Part shown: piece by piece, positions 55,210-64,000 of the stretch | Layout of the letters: every line of letters starts with the position of its first letter | How positions within the stretch are numbered: the stretch's first letter is position 1 | Assembly (NCBI GenBank): GCA_977017575.1 | Contig: CDRNVI010000053.1 | Location: 558,001-622,000 of the forward strand | Length of the DNA: 64,000 nucleotides | Direction of reading: 5' to 3' | Source: Paramoeba atlantica | Taxonomy: Eukaryota > Discosea | Notes under the pieces: model-generated | Told to the model about the DNA's origin: nothing | Database searches by the model: none | What the model saw: the letters and a program-made list of their open reading frames with translations, nothing else | Translations under genes and position numbers: made by a program

Positions 55210-57684
55210 ATGTTGTTCGATGGTTTACATTTTGCGCTTACGGGAAGGGGTAAGGATGTGCGAAATGTTCGGGATCTTATTATTTCCCAAGGAGGAAAGA
55301 TTTTACCGAAGGAAACATCCACGATCAAAGCTTTAATAGTAAGTAGCGTTGCACCAAGCGTTAAAAAGATAGCTTTATCCGAAGCTTTAGGCGTTCCCTG
55401 CGTTACGGCCTCCTGGGTATCAGATTCCATTGCTGTTGGAAGCATCCAACCCGTGAAGAAATACTCAATTGAAAATTCTTCTATTCACAAGTGCAACGAC
55501 TCGTTGAGCGCAGACGTTCAACCTATCGAACTTATTCTAAAATCGACTCCACCCACTAAAAGTAGTCGATTGAATTTCGCAGACAGAAGGGTCATTCATG
55601 GTTCATCGACTAAAACTTCGAACAGGAAAATAAGGAAAAACGTTCTTTTACACGATGAATGTAGCAATACTTTTGAAGCAAGGTTATCACAACAACTAGA
55701 CATCGGACACAAAAAGCATTCTGGGGTAACTAAAAACCGTGAAGATTTTTCTCTTTCACAGCATTCGAACGATCCAAAATGCATGAAAGTGATTACTGCC
55801 ACTGAGTTTTGCTCAAGGCTCGGCCAGGAACCCAAAAGGGAACATAGTCGTCAATGCGCGGCGCCTTCCCTTTTTTCACATGAAAAAGCATTACAGATGT
55901 CTCGGCCGTCAGCGCATATTCCTGAGGAGCCTATTGCTTCTCCCGAAGAGCAAACACAGCGCCCGTTGCGTTTGTCCACAGCGCTTCCTGTCATGCCTTC
56001 GTCAAGGTGCAACTTTAACCAAAAAATACAGGCGTGCAGCACTAATCCGATAGGCAAATCCAAGTATTTTGATCGTGAAGGGGAAAATCATGATCTAAAA
56101 ATCTTGAATACTGCCTCAGTCAAGTCTAACGTTACCTCGCGTACAGAACTCTATGTTCCTCCCGATAATTTTGGTCCTAACGACAAGAAAAAATCTGCAA
56201 TGGACGCTCAAAAAGTGTCTCATTTGATGACAGGTCCCAGAAAATCATTAATTTCTCGCAAACCTTCTCTTCGCAATCTTAATCAGGCAAGTTCGGACGA
56301 ACTTGCCGTCGCCGAGCTGAGAACTTCCACCGAGAGCGACTGTTCTGTGAGAAGAAATACAAGGAAGCCTTCTCCTCCTTCTGTAACAACTAATGGCTTA
56401 GAAGCTTGTTTTCCACCTCGTCCATCTCCATACCTCTCTCGCGCACCACCACCTCTTCCATCTCGCCTTCATACACGTTCAGGGTATCGTTCTCAGTCCG
56501 CACTGGAAAAAACAAGAAGTACTGCGGCGGATACCACCACAGGAAGTACGGCTCCTCACGCCAACGTTCACAGAGATTCTACACGACTAGGATTTCACAA
56601 ACCATTCCCCTCAGGAAGCTATAATGTAAACTCTAGAGCAGACGTTTCTTCTAACAATCGTCTTCTAACACGCACTGCAACCAGGAAACCGATTGTACTT
56701 AAGCAAACAGGAACAGGGGAGCGAAAGAAAGCGGATCTCCAATCTCAAGGAAATTTGGCAAGAAACGTATTGGAGCACCCCGCAGGCAGAGCTTTGGATC
56801 CGGAGTCTGTAGCACAAATACTACTCCAAATTGTAGACAATGCCCTACCTGTTACATTCGAGTCGATATCTGGTTTAGAACATTGCAAGCAAATATTGCG
56901 AGAATCTGTTATTTTGCCCTCGAAACGACCCGAGTTATTCACTGGCTTGCGTCGACCATGTGCAGCGCTTTTACTGTTTGGTCCACCGGGAAACGGAAAA
57001 ACTATGTTAGCTAAAGCAATTGCATGTGAGTGTAAGACTACGTTTTTCAACATAAGTGCCAGTGCCATTGCTTCCAAATGGGTCGGAGATTCGGAAAAAT
57101 TAGTTCGCGCTCTCTTCGGCACTGCAAGAGCATTGTCGCCATCGACAATATTTATAGACGAAATTGACAGCATGCTACAAGTACGAGGATCTTCAAATGA
57201 ACTCGAAGGATCACGTCGCCTAAAAACAGAGTTTCTGGTACAAATGGATGGGGCAGGTAACGATTACAGCCAATATCGCGTCATGGTCATGGGTGCTACG
57301 AATCGTCCGTACGATTTGGATGATGCCGTTTTGCGTCGTTTTCCAAAACGTGTCATGGTACCTTTGCCGGGATGCGACACACGAAAATCAATGCTTTCAA
57401 ATTTACTCAAGGAAGAAAAGTGTACTTTCGATTCTGGGGATTGGGAAAAACTTTCAAAATTGACCGAACATTATAGTGCGAGTGATCTCTCACAGTTATG
57501 CAAGGATATGGCGCTATCTCCGATTCGTGATCTGGGAGCTCGAGCGCTGGAGGTCGAGATAGCGGACCTACGAGCCATTAATTTTAATGATGCACTGGAG
57601 TGTTTGAAGACGATACGTCCATCCACAAGTACATCTATGCTTGAAAGACTGGCTACGTGGAATCAGGAATATGGATCACGATAG
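55210..57684 (+). CDS. BRCT domain fused to spastin/fidgetin-type AAA ATPase
   Basis: The 824-residue protein begins with a BRCT domain (residues about 1-85): MLFDGLHFALTGRG, IISQGGKILP, IKALIVSS and the closing ASWVSDSIAVG with its conserved Trp. Residues 90-530 are Ser/Arg-rich and probably disordered. From about 545 an AAA module of the meiotic clade (spastin, fidgetin, katanin, Vps4) follows: FESISGLEHCKQILRESVI, Walker A LLFGPPGNGKT, SKWVGDSEKL (pore loop), Walker B IFIDEIDSML, GATNRPYDLDDAVLRRFPKR (sensor 1 and Arg fingers) and the C-terminal helix SMLERLATWNQEYGSR typical of the clade. The ATPase looks active. Known members sever microtubules or, as FIGNL1, act in RAD51-linked recombination. 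A BRCT domain would direct it to phosphoproteins or DNA damage sites. I know of no standard family with this pairing. Confidence 0.85.
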   Translation: MLFDGLHFALTGRGKDVRNVRDLIISQGGKILPKETSTIKALIVSSVAPSVKKIALSEALGVPCVTASWVSDSIAVGSIQPVKKYSIENSSIHKCNDSLSADVQPIELILKSTPPTKSSRLNFADRRVIHGSSTKTSNRKIRKNVLLHDECSNTFEARLSQQLDIGHKKHSGVTKNREDFSLSQHSNDPKCMKVITATEFCSRLGQEPKREHSRQCAAPSLFSHEKALQMSRPSAHIPEEPIASPEEQTQRPLRLSTALPVMPSSRCNFNQKIQACSTNPIGKSKYFDREGENHDLKILNTASVKSNVTSRTELYVPPDNFGPNDKKKSAMDAQKVSHLMTGPRKSLISRKPSLRNLNQASSDELAVAELRTSTESDCSVRRNTRKPSPPSVTTNGLEACFPPRPSPYLSRAPPPLPSRLHTRSGYRSQSALEKTRSTAADTTTGSTAPHANVHRDSTRLGFHKPFPSGSYNVNSRADVSSNNRLLTRTATRKPIVLKQTGTGERKKADLQSQGNLARNVLEHPAGRALDPESVAQILLQIVDNALPVTFESISGLEHCKQILRESVILPSKRPELFTGLRRPCAALLLFGPPGNGKTMLAKAIACECKTTFFNISASAIASKWVGDSEKLVRALFGTARALSPSTIFIDEIDSMLQVRGSSNELEGSRRLKTEFLVQMDGAGNDYSQYRVMVMGATNRPYDLDDAVLRRFPKRVMVPLPGCDTRKSMLSNLLKEEKCTFDSGDWEKLSKLTEHYSASDLSQLCKDMALSPIRDLGARALEVEIADLRAINFNDALECLKTIRPSTSTSMLERLATWNQEYGSR

Positions 57685-57912
57685 GAATATTTTATATCAC
57701 CATAGCATGAATAAACACAAGTACATTGTATACATGCACCAGACGCTTTTTTTGTTTTCCCATCTAAAATAAGTAATTTTGGGAATGCAAAATATGCTTG
57801 CATGTGCATATCTGATCAATGTTGTCCACCAATTTACATTGTATTATAACAATTACCGTTCAAGCATTATATTCACTAGTTACATCGTGATAGCGCTCAA
57901 TCATTGACAATA

Positions 57913-59604
57913 ATGACTAACCAAGAAAAGCCTCTAACGGGAAGCCCACCACATGAATTATGTTCCTCGTGCGTTGAGGCTGAAAATCCTTCTATGCCAT
58001 CACACGCTTACACATCGGCACAACACTTGTCTGACGCTTCTACCTCCTACGAAAGCAATTTAGACAGCGTCATACAATCTCCTCTTTCCTCGTCTACGCG
58101 ATCGCTTTCCATGTCTTCTCAGGATTCAAGGAGGGGTTTGATTAATGATTTGGAAAGAACAAGTGGATTCGCCAAAAGGAAAAACATCTCAACGAACGCA
58201 TCAATATACTCGGAACCTTCCGCATCTCCCAACGAAAATTATGATGAATTTCCCAATTTTCAACCGGGTTCTCCTTGTGCTTTACAAAGCTTTGATGTAA
58301 AAGAAGCTAATAGCCATTCTAGAGGCGCGTGTCTCTCTACGAAATCAGAGATCGGTTTGTGCAAACCATTACTGTCTACTCATCGACGGCCATTGGCGAA
58401 TTCAACCCCTAACCAGAATATGGACTCGCTAGATTCTTCCTCTCGACTAGAGATCCAGCACAGTACGGCGAGCCCGATCCACATTACAGATGGAAAACCT
58501 TTTCTTCGACATTCGCATGGCACACGAACGCGAGGAACTAACCATCGCCCTCCCAATCGTGAGCCGAGAAATAGACATCGCAAAAACTTCCGTCCACCTG
58601 GTCGATCTTCTTCCTTTGGGGGAAAAGTAGCAGTGATGTGCGTTTCGGATGCTATTGATATTACGGAATTAGAAGGTCTATTTAAGGAAAACGATTACGT
58701 TACCTATCTTCGTGATGAGGTGCTTCATGTCACTAACATACGCGGGTATTCTAGTCCACTTCCTGAGAGTGATCAGGATCCACGTTTTGACTTGTTCATA
58801 TTTCCGTATGGATCCATTGTATGGTGGGGAACAGATATGGATTCTTACCGCCTCGTTGTGGAACGCGATTTTTTGGTTCCGCACAATCCGTATCTACACG
58901 GTTTATCGTCGTCGCGCAGCAACTCTACTACTCAAGACTACATTAAGGAACGATATAGCCAGCGGACTTTGGAAGAACTCTTTCCTCTTTGGCTGACATT
59001 TACCGTTCGGGAATCTAAAGAGGAGAGTAGTGATGATCTCCCTTTAGCTGCATTCGTCCAAGAGCTTCAACATGATCACGTACTTCTCCAATCACATCTT
59101 CCTGCGTACAAACAATCCATCAGCCACGCCTTAGCCCAGAGTGCGAAATTGGATGTCTTGGAACCTCTTGTCGCAGAGTTGTTGTTCTTCTGCAAACCCT
59201 TACCTCTGCAACTTTCAATGAAAGGACGTGCTCAAATATCACCTAAAAAAGTAAATCAGCTCAAAGGTGAGCTCTTTCTTTACCGTATGGTTCTTCGTGA
59301 TGTTCTAGATGAACCAGACTTCTTGTGGGAATTTAGTTGGTTTTCTCCTTTTTACGACATGGTGAAAGAAGATTACAGTATCGAGACTCGTGTGCTTTTT
59401 CTTGAAGAAAAACTTGAAGGCGTTCATGATATACTTCAAATGTTGGGCATGCAATTTTCTCAACAGCACAACACTCGACTCGAGTGGATCATAATACTTC
59501 TCATAGTTGCTGCTGTTGTAATTGCAGTTTTTCAACTGTGGGTGCAAGTGAAAAGGATAGCCAGAATGAAGCACCATCTTACCTCCCTTACTCTCTCAAC
59601 TTAA
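57913..59604 (+). CDS. RMND1/DUF155 (Rmd1-Sif2/3) family membrane protein
   Basis: From ATG 57913 there are 563 residues. The first 235 are Ser/Pro-rich and probably disordered. Then comes DUF155: VAVMCVSDAIDITELEGLF, FDLFIFPYGSIVWWG (strong family block), RDFLVPHNPY, YIKERYSQRTLEELFPLW, an acidic FVQELQHDHVLLQSH segment, LEPLVAELLFFCKPLPL and FLWEFSWFSPFYDMVKEDY (family: D.PDFFW.......Y). One membrane helix, IIILLIVAAVVIAVFQLW, lies near the C-terminus. In humans RMND1 is a mitochondrial inner-membrane protein needed for mitochondrial translation, while fungal Rmd1/Rmd8/Sif relatives are at other membranes. The long N-terminal extension makes mitochondrial import from an N-terminal signal uncertain. 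A second paralogue starts at 63277. Confidence 0.85.
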   Translation: MTNQEKPLTGSPPHELCSSCVEAENPSMPSHAYTSAQHLSDASTSYESNLDSVIQSPLSSSTRSLSMSSQDSRRGLINDLERTSGFAKRKNISTNASIYSEPSASPNENYDEFPNFQPGSPCALQSFDVKEANSHSRGACLSTKSEIGLCKPLLSTHRRPLANSTPNQNMDSLDSSSRLEIQHSTASPIHITDGKPFLRHSHGTRTRGTNHRPPNREPRNRHRKNFRPPGRSSSFGGKVAVMCVSDAIDITELEGLFKENDYVTYLRDEVLHVTNIRGYSSPLPESDQDPRFDLFIFPYGSIVWWGTDMDSYRLVVERDFLVPHNPYLHGLSSSRSNSTTQDYIKERYSQRTLEELFPLWLTFTVRESKEESSDDLPLAAFVQELQHDHVLLQSHLPAYKQSISHALAQSAKLDVLEPLVAELLFFCKPLPLQLSMKGRAQISPKKVNQLKGELFLYRMVLRDVLDEPDFLWEFSWFSPFYDMVKEDYSIETRVLFLEEKLEGVHDILQMLGMQFSQQHNTRLEWIIILLIVAAVVIAVFQLWVQVKRIARMKHHLTSLTLST

Positions 59605-59906
59605 GGATAAAAAAAATGCTAACATTCGAATCGCGGTTTGATGCCTTTAATTCTGTGTACTCATTGAAATGATACATTTCTTGAAATGTTAAATGATTAT
59701 AATGGTAGGCTGAATTACCGACATTACTTTGATTATAGGATGTATGTTGACGAATCGATGACTTTCGTTCAATAAAAAAATGTAACTTACACTTAGTTTT
59801 TCAACAAATTTTCATTCTATTTTTGCAAAAGATATTCTATTTGAGATTCGCATGATATTTGTTACTCCGGTTCTCAATTCGTGATCGTTCGCAGTACAAG
59901 ACTGAA

Positions 59907-62900
59907 ATGTCTGCGGTTGACGATGTTCTTGCCTCTTACATCGAACCTAAACCGTATCTGTTTTTATTTATAGGCACAACACTTCTTGTAGGAGCATGTG
60001 TCAAGCATTTTGGAATCGGTTCACGCATACCCTACACGATAATCATGTTTATTCTTGGAGCTTTATCGGGTCTTCTTGCTGATTTTTGGAGTGGTTTTCG
60101 TCCTTTTGTCTCTTCCATTGAGCACATTCCTCCAAATTATATTTTTTACATCTTTTTTCCTGTCCTGATATTCGAAGCTTCTTTTAACAGCGATATTCCT
60201 GTGCTGCGCGCAATGTGGAAGCCTGTGATGCTTCTAGCATTTCCAGGTGTTCTTTTAGTGACATATTTGACTGCGATGATACTAAAGTTTATCATGTATC
60301 CCGAATGGACATGGCCAACGGCGCTTTTGTATGGGTCCATACTAAGCGCAACGGATCCCGTCGCCACAATAGCTGTCTTGCGTGAACTCGGAGCAGATAA
60401 ATATATCCGCACACTACTTGACGGTGAATCTGTACTCAATGACGGATGTGCAATTCTTCTCTATTCAATCTTTTTACCGAGCGCAGTAGCCGGCGAGTGG
60501 CATATGTCAGTCGCAGGCGCATGTGCGCAGTTTCTAAAACTTTTAGTCGGAGCCATACTTGTTGGTTTACTATTCGGATACGTCTTAGTCAGATGGTTAC
60601 AACAGGCGAAAGAGAATATTGTGGAAATTACGCTAACGTATATCATTAGCGTCCTGGCTTATTTTTTCGCTGATGATATATGTAAAGTAAGTGGAGTTTT
60701 CACCCTGGCAGTTATGGGATTTTGCTTTGCCTACAGACGATACGTAATTCAGCCATCCAATGCACGCACTCTAAACGCAATATGGGATGTTTTGGTTCAT
60801 GTAGCGAACACAGTCTTGTTTACTATGACCGGTGTGCTTGTAACCCGCGAAGGGTTTCAAGGGATGACGGGGCGTGATCTGGGCATGTGTGTTTTCTTAT
60901 ACATAGTCCTACAACTCACTAGAGGGCTCATGCTCCTGGTTGCCTGGCCTTTTTTGAATTTTTCTCGGCATGTCACCTGGAATGAATGGGTGCTTTTGGT
61001 TCACAGTGGACTGAGAGGAGCCGTAGCATTGACCTTGACTCTTGCCGTACGTCACGATCATCGTTTGCCCAAAGTTGTACGACATACCTTTTTGTTTCTG
61101 ACTGCAGGAAGTGTCATATTAACTCTACTAGTAAACGGTCTTACCGTGCGTCCGCTCTTGAATTGGATTGGTTCGCAATGTGGGAAAGGTCCTAATTTTG
61201 CAGCAGATAGGAAGGAATTGCATTACGCCGCACAAGATTTGGTCCGAACATTAGACTTCAAAATTTATGAACTCGGGATGAATGAAATGTTTCAATCAAC
61301 TAATGTTGGATTCCTTAGAGATGAAAAGAATCGTCTCCTGAGATCGTTTCATCCCTTACTACACGAAATTCCCGATGTAACAGTATCAAAAGAGTTGGAC
61401 AGTGCAAGACGTATTTACATGAGAGTTTTTGAATCTTTACTTCTTGACCGTGATAACCAATCACTTATTACGTGCGACGCATTCCACATCCTTCTACACG
61501 GCGCTCAAAAATCCATAGAAGAAAGACGAATTATGGTTCTAGAGGATTTTATCTGGACGCACTCGGGTTTACACGTCTTTTATTATTTACGAAGCTTTAT
61601 TCAACGATTAGTAAAAGATCAGCGGGGTTCGAGTCTACCGTCTAGGCTATGGCTTCGATTTCAATTAATTATGGCGTATAGCATGATACTTCCTAAACTT
61701 GCACACAACTTTTCATTACAGAATTTCATTCACCCACTGGTACGGTCAGGTTTAAAACAAATTGTACGTTCACAACTCAAGAGAGCCGAAATTTTGGTCG
61801 ATTCTTTTAAATTACAGCATCCGGAGCTCAGCGTTAAGTTTCATACATTGCTTGCTCATCGATTAATGGTACATACAGCATCAGAGAGGTTGAGGGTACT
61901 ACAACATCGGGGTACTATATCCATAGAAAATTACATAGCAGTGGAAACAGTTTTAAAGAATTTACCAAGGACATGTGGTCTTTGTATGGACGTCACTTAT
62001 TCGAATATTGGAGCAGTCTTGCGACAGAACAAGAGCCTTGCATCGTTGTCTGAAGATGAACTTCAAATTTTGGAGGAAGACGCATTTATTCAATGCTGCG
62101 AATCCGAATCGCCCATTCCATGTATTGCAGGTCAATTGGCTTTTCTAATTAGTGGAAAGGTAAGACATAGCTTTACGGACGTGCAATTGGGTGAAGGAAT
62201 GGTTTTTGGCGAGTCTTGCACAAATTTGGCAAAACTTTTTGATTTGGTCCCAACGAATCATATGTATGTTTGCCATTCGGATTCAGTTTTCTTAATTCTC
62301 ACACGAAAGAAAATATGTTCTTTCGCGTCATCCAACAAAATTTTATCAGATTCCTTATTGGCGCTTGAGGCGCTTAAATGTGTTTTACCGTGTTTGTCGC
62401 AGTCATCTCCTTCTATAAATTGGAATAACGAACAACGATGGCTTGCACTACGGGAAAGTGTTCTTTACAACGTTGGAGATGCGAACTCTTGCCTTCAGTT
62501 TGATTTATCGACTGCAAGTTTCTTTCTCCTTTGCGGAAGAAGTGCTTGTGGGTACTATGCGCATGATGGCACACCGATTGAGATAGTTATGGCAAATCGA
62601 CATCCGGTGACAGAGCATAGTTCAAACTTCGCCGAATTCCTTAATTTCGAGACTTTTCTAACGCTAGAATGGGAGGCAAATTCTCAATTTCTGATTTTCC
62701 CTTTGGATCTCAAGCAAAATCCGTTATGGGGTGTTACAGACTCCCTACGTAAAGTGATATCTGTCCATCAGGATGCACACATGCGCAATCCTTTTTCAGA
62801 AGAAAATATGCCGCGCAGCGAAGATATCTCAGCAGTAGCATCTCTTTTGATGAACAACGAGAATGCAGCTTTAGATAGCGAGATAATCGATCACACAAAT

Positions 62901-63068
62901 TCCTCCGTATTTTGGCTAGAGATGCGGAACGCACCATCCCGTTTTTGTGACATATGGTATAGTGTAATTGGTATCAAGAACGCGGTACTGGAATTCGTGC
63001 GGGGCTGTTTCGTCCATGCGGGTCGCTTTGTGACCTACTTACGATCCAATAGGTACTATCATCGATAG
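59907..63068 (+). CDS. SOS1-like Na+/H+ exchanger with degenerate cNMP-binding domain
   Basis: From ATG 59907 the protein has 1053 residues. The first 430 hold about 12-13 membrane segments of a CPA1/NHE-type antiporter: ALSGLLADFWSG, FFPVLIFEASFNSDI, SATDPVATIAVLRELGAD and GESVLNDGCAILLYS (the ion-site Asn-Asp), then HSGLRGAVALTLTLAV (conserved RG). The long cytosolic part resembles plant SOS1 and sperm-type NHE, with a cyclic-nucleotide-binding-like fold near residues 720-800: CIAGQLAFLISGKVRHSF and GEGMVFGES. The phosphate-binding Arg-Ala-Thr motif is not visible, so cNMP binding is doubtful. No voltage-sensor segment (as in SLC9C1) is seen, which favours SOS1. It should export Na+ at the plasma membrane. 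The protein lies between the two DUF155 paralogues. Confidence 0.85.
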   Translation: MSAVDDVLASYIEPKPYLFLFIGTTLLVGACVKHFGIGSRIPYTIIMFILGALSGLLADFWSGFRPFVSSIEHIPPNYIFYIFFPVLIFEASFNSDIPVLRAMWKPVMLLAFPGVLLVTYLTAMILKFIMYPEWTWPTALLYGSILSATDPVATIAVLRELGADKYIRTLLDGESVLNDGCAILLYSIFLPSAVAGEWHMSVAGACAQFLKLLVGAILVGLLFGYVLVRWLQQAKENIVEITLTYIISVLAYFFADDICKVSGVFTLAVMGFCFAYRRYVIQPSNARTLNAIWDVLVHVANTVLFTMTGVLVTREGFQGMTGRDLGMCVFLYIVLQLTRGLMLLVAWPFLNFSRHVTWNEWVLLVHSGLRGAVALTLTLAVRHDHRLPKVVRHTFLFLTAGSVILTLLVNGLTVRPLLNWIGSQCGKGPNFAADRKELHYAAQDLVRTLDFKIYELGMNEMFQSTNVGFLRDEKNRLLRSFHPLLHEIPDVTVSKELDSARRIYMRVFESLLLDRDNQSLITCDAFHILLHGAQKSIEERRIMVLEDFIWTHSGLHVFYYLRSFIQRLVKDQRGSSLPSRLWLRFQLIMAYSMILPKLAHNFSLQNFIHPLVRSGLKQIVRSQLKRAEILVDSFKLQHPELSVKFHTLLAHRLMVHTASERLRVLQHRGTISIENYIAVETVLKNLPRTCGLCMDVTYSNIGAVLRQNKSLASLSEDELQILEEDAFIQCCESESPIPCIAGQLAFLISGKVRHSFTDVQLGEGMVFGESCTNLAKLFDLVPTNHMYVCHSDSVFLILTRKKICSFASSNKILSDSLLALEALKCVLPCLSQSSPSINWNNEQRWLALRESVLYNVGDANSCLQFDLSTASFFLLCGRSACGYYAHDGTPIEIVMANRHPVTEHSSNFAEFLNFETFLTLEWEANSQFLIFPLDLKQNPLWGVTDSLRKVISVHQDAHMRNPFSEENMPRSEDISAVASLLMNNENAALDSEIIDHTNSSVFWLEMRNAPSRFCDIWYSVIGIKNAVLEFVRGCFVHAGRFVTYLRSNRYYHR

Positions 63069-63276
63069 ATAGCAGATACCCCTATAATTCTCACCCCTTT
63101 TGTCTTCAGTTCTTCCCGTTTTGTTAGTCGTCGTGTTTCACTTTACCTCAGAAGTAAATTGTAGAAGCAAACAACTTCATGTGCATTTATCTTGCTTCTT
63201 CTTTGTCCTTAACTTACACTTTCTTAGTTCTCAATTGATACTCACAAGAGCATCACGTACATGTATTTCTTACCCA

Positions 63277-64000
63277 ATGCTTACCAGTACGTCCCATACA
63301 AGAATCTCCGTCGCCTCTCCTATCCTTCATCCACGAGATGCACAAGTTAGTGACCGTAACTCCGGGAAGATATCGTCTTACACAACTCCGGTCCCATCGG
63401 ATGCGCAGCTTATTCGCAAAGAGGAGGAAGGTGGGATGGAGGTAATCATGTATCTACAGTACGTGGGCGGACGCGCGAACGTTTCAGATGTAGAGCAAAA
63501 TGTTCGTTGGATTGAGAAGTTCGACTCTTCATGCGGGACACTCTTAAAATTTCTGGAGCAACGTCCTCACATATTTGCGCTCTCTGCTGACAACGAAATG
63601 GTTACGGCCATTAGTCGCAGCATAAATCCAGAGACAACGAAACGTGCCCCGCTTCCCCGAGACAAATCACGACAAAGACAGACTCCTGCAGCTCACGGAA
63701 AAGTGGGATCGATGTGTGTTGCCGCATCGATTGATTTGGAAGAACTTCAACGGAGGTTCAAGCGCCTGGATTATTCTAGTGTTCTTGCAACCAAAGTGCT
63801 ACATGTTACAAACAGAGGTCCGACCTCGAACAGTGTTGACTTGCAAGGAAATCAAGACAAGTTTGATCTGTTCGTTTTCTCGTACGGGTCGCTTGTGTGG
63901 TGGGGTACTGATATAAGCTCCTTTCGTATGATTGAAAATGATTTTTTACGGCGAGGTACCGCACTAGAACATGTAATAAAGGATCGATATAGGCAGTCCT
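63277..64000 (+). CDS. Second RMND1/DUF155 protein with N-terminal winged-helix-like region (3' end outside window)
   Basis: ATG 63277 opens a frame that stays open to the window end (241 codons). After a short Ser-rich leader, residues about 60-113 read MEVIMYLQYVGGRANVSDVE, WIEKFDSSCGTLLKFLEQRP and HIFALSADNEMV. This resembles a winged helix of the LOTUS/SAND type (gg.v....; g.l..fL...p..F.l). DUF155 then starts: GKVGSMCVAASIDLEELQRR, VLHVTN, KFDLFVFSYGSLVWWGTDIS and a following VIKDRYRQS. The FDLF(V/I)F.YGS(L/I)VWWGTD block matches the paralogue at 57913 nearly residue for residue. The winged-helix region is absent from that copy. The C-terminal half and any membrane anchor are not in the window. 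Confidence 0.7.
   Translation, partial: MLTSTSHTRISVASPILHPRDAQVSDRNSGKISSYTTPVPSDAQLIRKEEEGGMEVIMYLQYVGGRANVSDVEQNVRWIEKFDSSCGTLLKFLEQRPHIFALSADNEMVTAISRSINPETTKRAPLPRDKSRQRQTPAAHGKVGSMCVAASIDLEELQRRFKRLDYSSVLATKVLHVTNRGPTSNSVDLQGNQDKFDLFVFSYGSLVWWGTDISSFRMIENDFLRRGTALEHVIKDRYRQS

Noticed and set aside
63644-63916. 90-residue ORF at the right edge
   Set aside because: Out of frame with the DUF155 coding sequence that occupies this stretch from 63277 onward.
1-64000. Red algal (Cyanidiophyceae-like) origin
   Set aside because: Compact and intron-poor would fit, but the strict one-strand order, pyrimidine-AG before starts, protist-type LRR protein and anchored class I peroxidase fit a euglenozoan better. 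Not excluded; a spliced-leader or rRNA sequence would settle it.

Overview
This is a compact nuclear segment from a eukaryotic protist. Long uninterrupted reading frames encode purely eukaryotic proteins: SYF1/XAB2, MSH2, an ABCF3/GCN20-type ATPase, WDR12/Ytm1, PHF5A/Rds3, proteasome beta-2, queuine tRNA-ribosyltransferase and a spastin/fidgetin-type AAA ATPase. No gene needs an intron. Every confidently identified host gene lies on the + strand over the full 64 kb; only transposase remnants and one doubtful small ORF are on the - strand. Many starts are preceded by a pyrimidine tract ending in AG. Together these resemble the polycistronic, trans-spliced arrays of Euglenozoa, most likely a kinetoplastid-like lineage (inference, moderate confidence). 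A compact red alga was considered and judged less likely.

Layout. 1-10.4 kb: 3'-most part of SYF1, a small membrane protein, a YqaJ/lambda-exonuclease-type nuclease, a broken pogo-type DNA transposon with terminal repeats and TA duplication, and a TruD/PUS7-type pseudouridine synthase. 10.4-22.6 kb: accessory stretch with a Tc1-type MITE, a 1702-residue TPR protein whose CHAT protease domain looks dead, a leucine-rich-repeat protein, a zinc-ribbon/PIP-box reading frame split by one TGA, a broken Tc1 transposon, a BED-finger fossil and a G-patch protein. 22.9-31 kb: MSH2, an unknown coiled-coil protein, a very GC-rich ADP/ATP-carrier-like gene and ABCF3.

31-44 kb is rich in RNA-related genes: two paralogous arrays of RanBP2-type zinc fingers (about 8 and 10 fingers), a fusion of a degenerate XRN exonuclease fold with an apparently intact endonuclease/exonuclease/phosphatase domain, a PPR-like protein, WDR12/Ytm1, a C2H2-like protein and a membrane-anchored class I peroxidase that has lost its distal catalytic residues. 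44.6-54.7 kb: SLC6-type transporter, unknown Pro/Ser-rich protein, DUF3592 protein, PHF5A, a GC-rich SDR-like reductase, TGT, proteasome beta-2, an RIIa-like docking peptide and a TVP15/COPI-associated membrane protein. 55.2-64 kb: BRCT-AAA ATPase fusion, two RMND1/DUF155 paralogues flanking an SOS1-like Na+/H+ exchanger; the second paralogue runs off the window.

The genes do not form one pathway, but RNA processing (SYF1, PHF5A, G-patch protein, PUS7, TGT, zinc-finger arrays, PPR, pseudo-XRN/EEP) and genome maintenance (MSH2, YqaJ nuclease, BRCT-AAA, PIP-box protein) recur. The best candidates for something new are the pseudo-XRN/EEP fusion, the paired RanBP2 finger arrays, the BRCT-AAA fusion, the dead TPR-CHAT protein and the two genes in which base composition flips from C-rich to G-rich in mid-gene. 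All family calls are from reading motifs; no database search was run.
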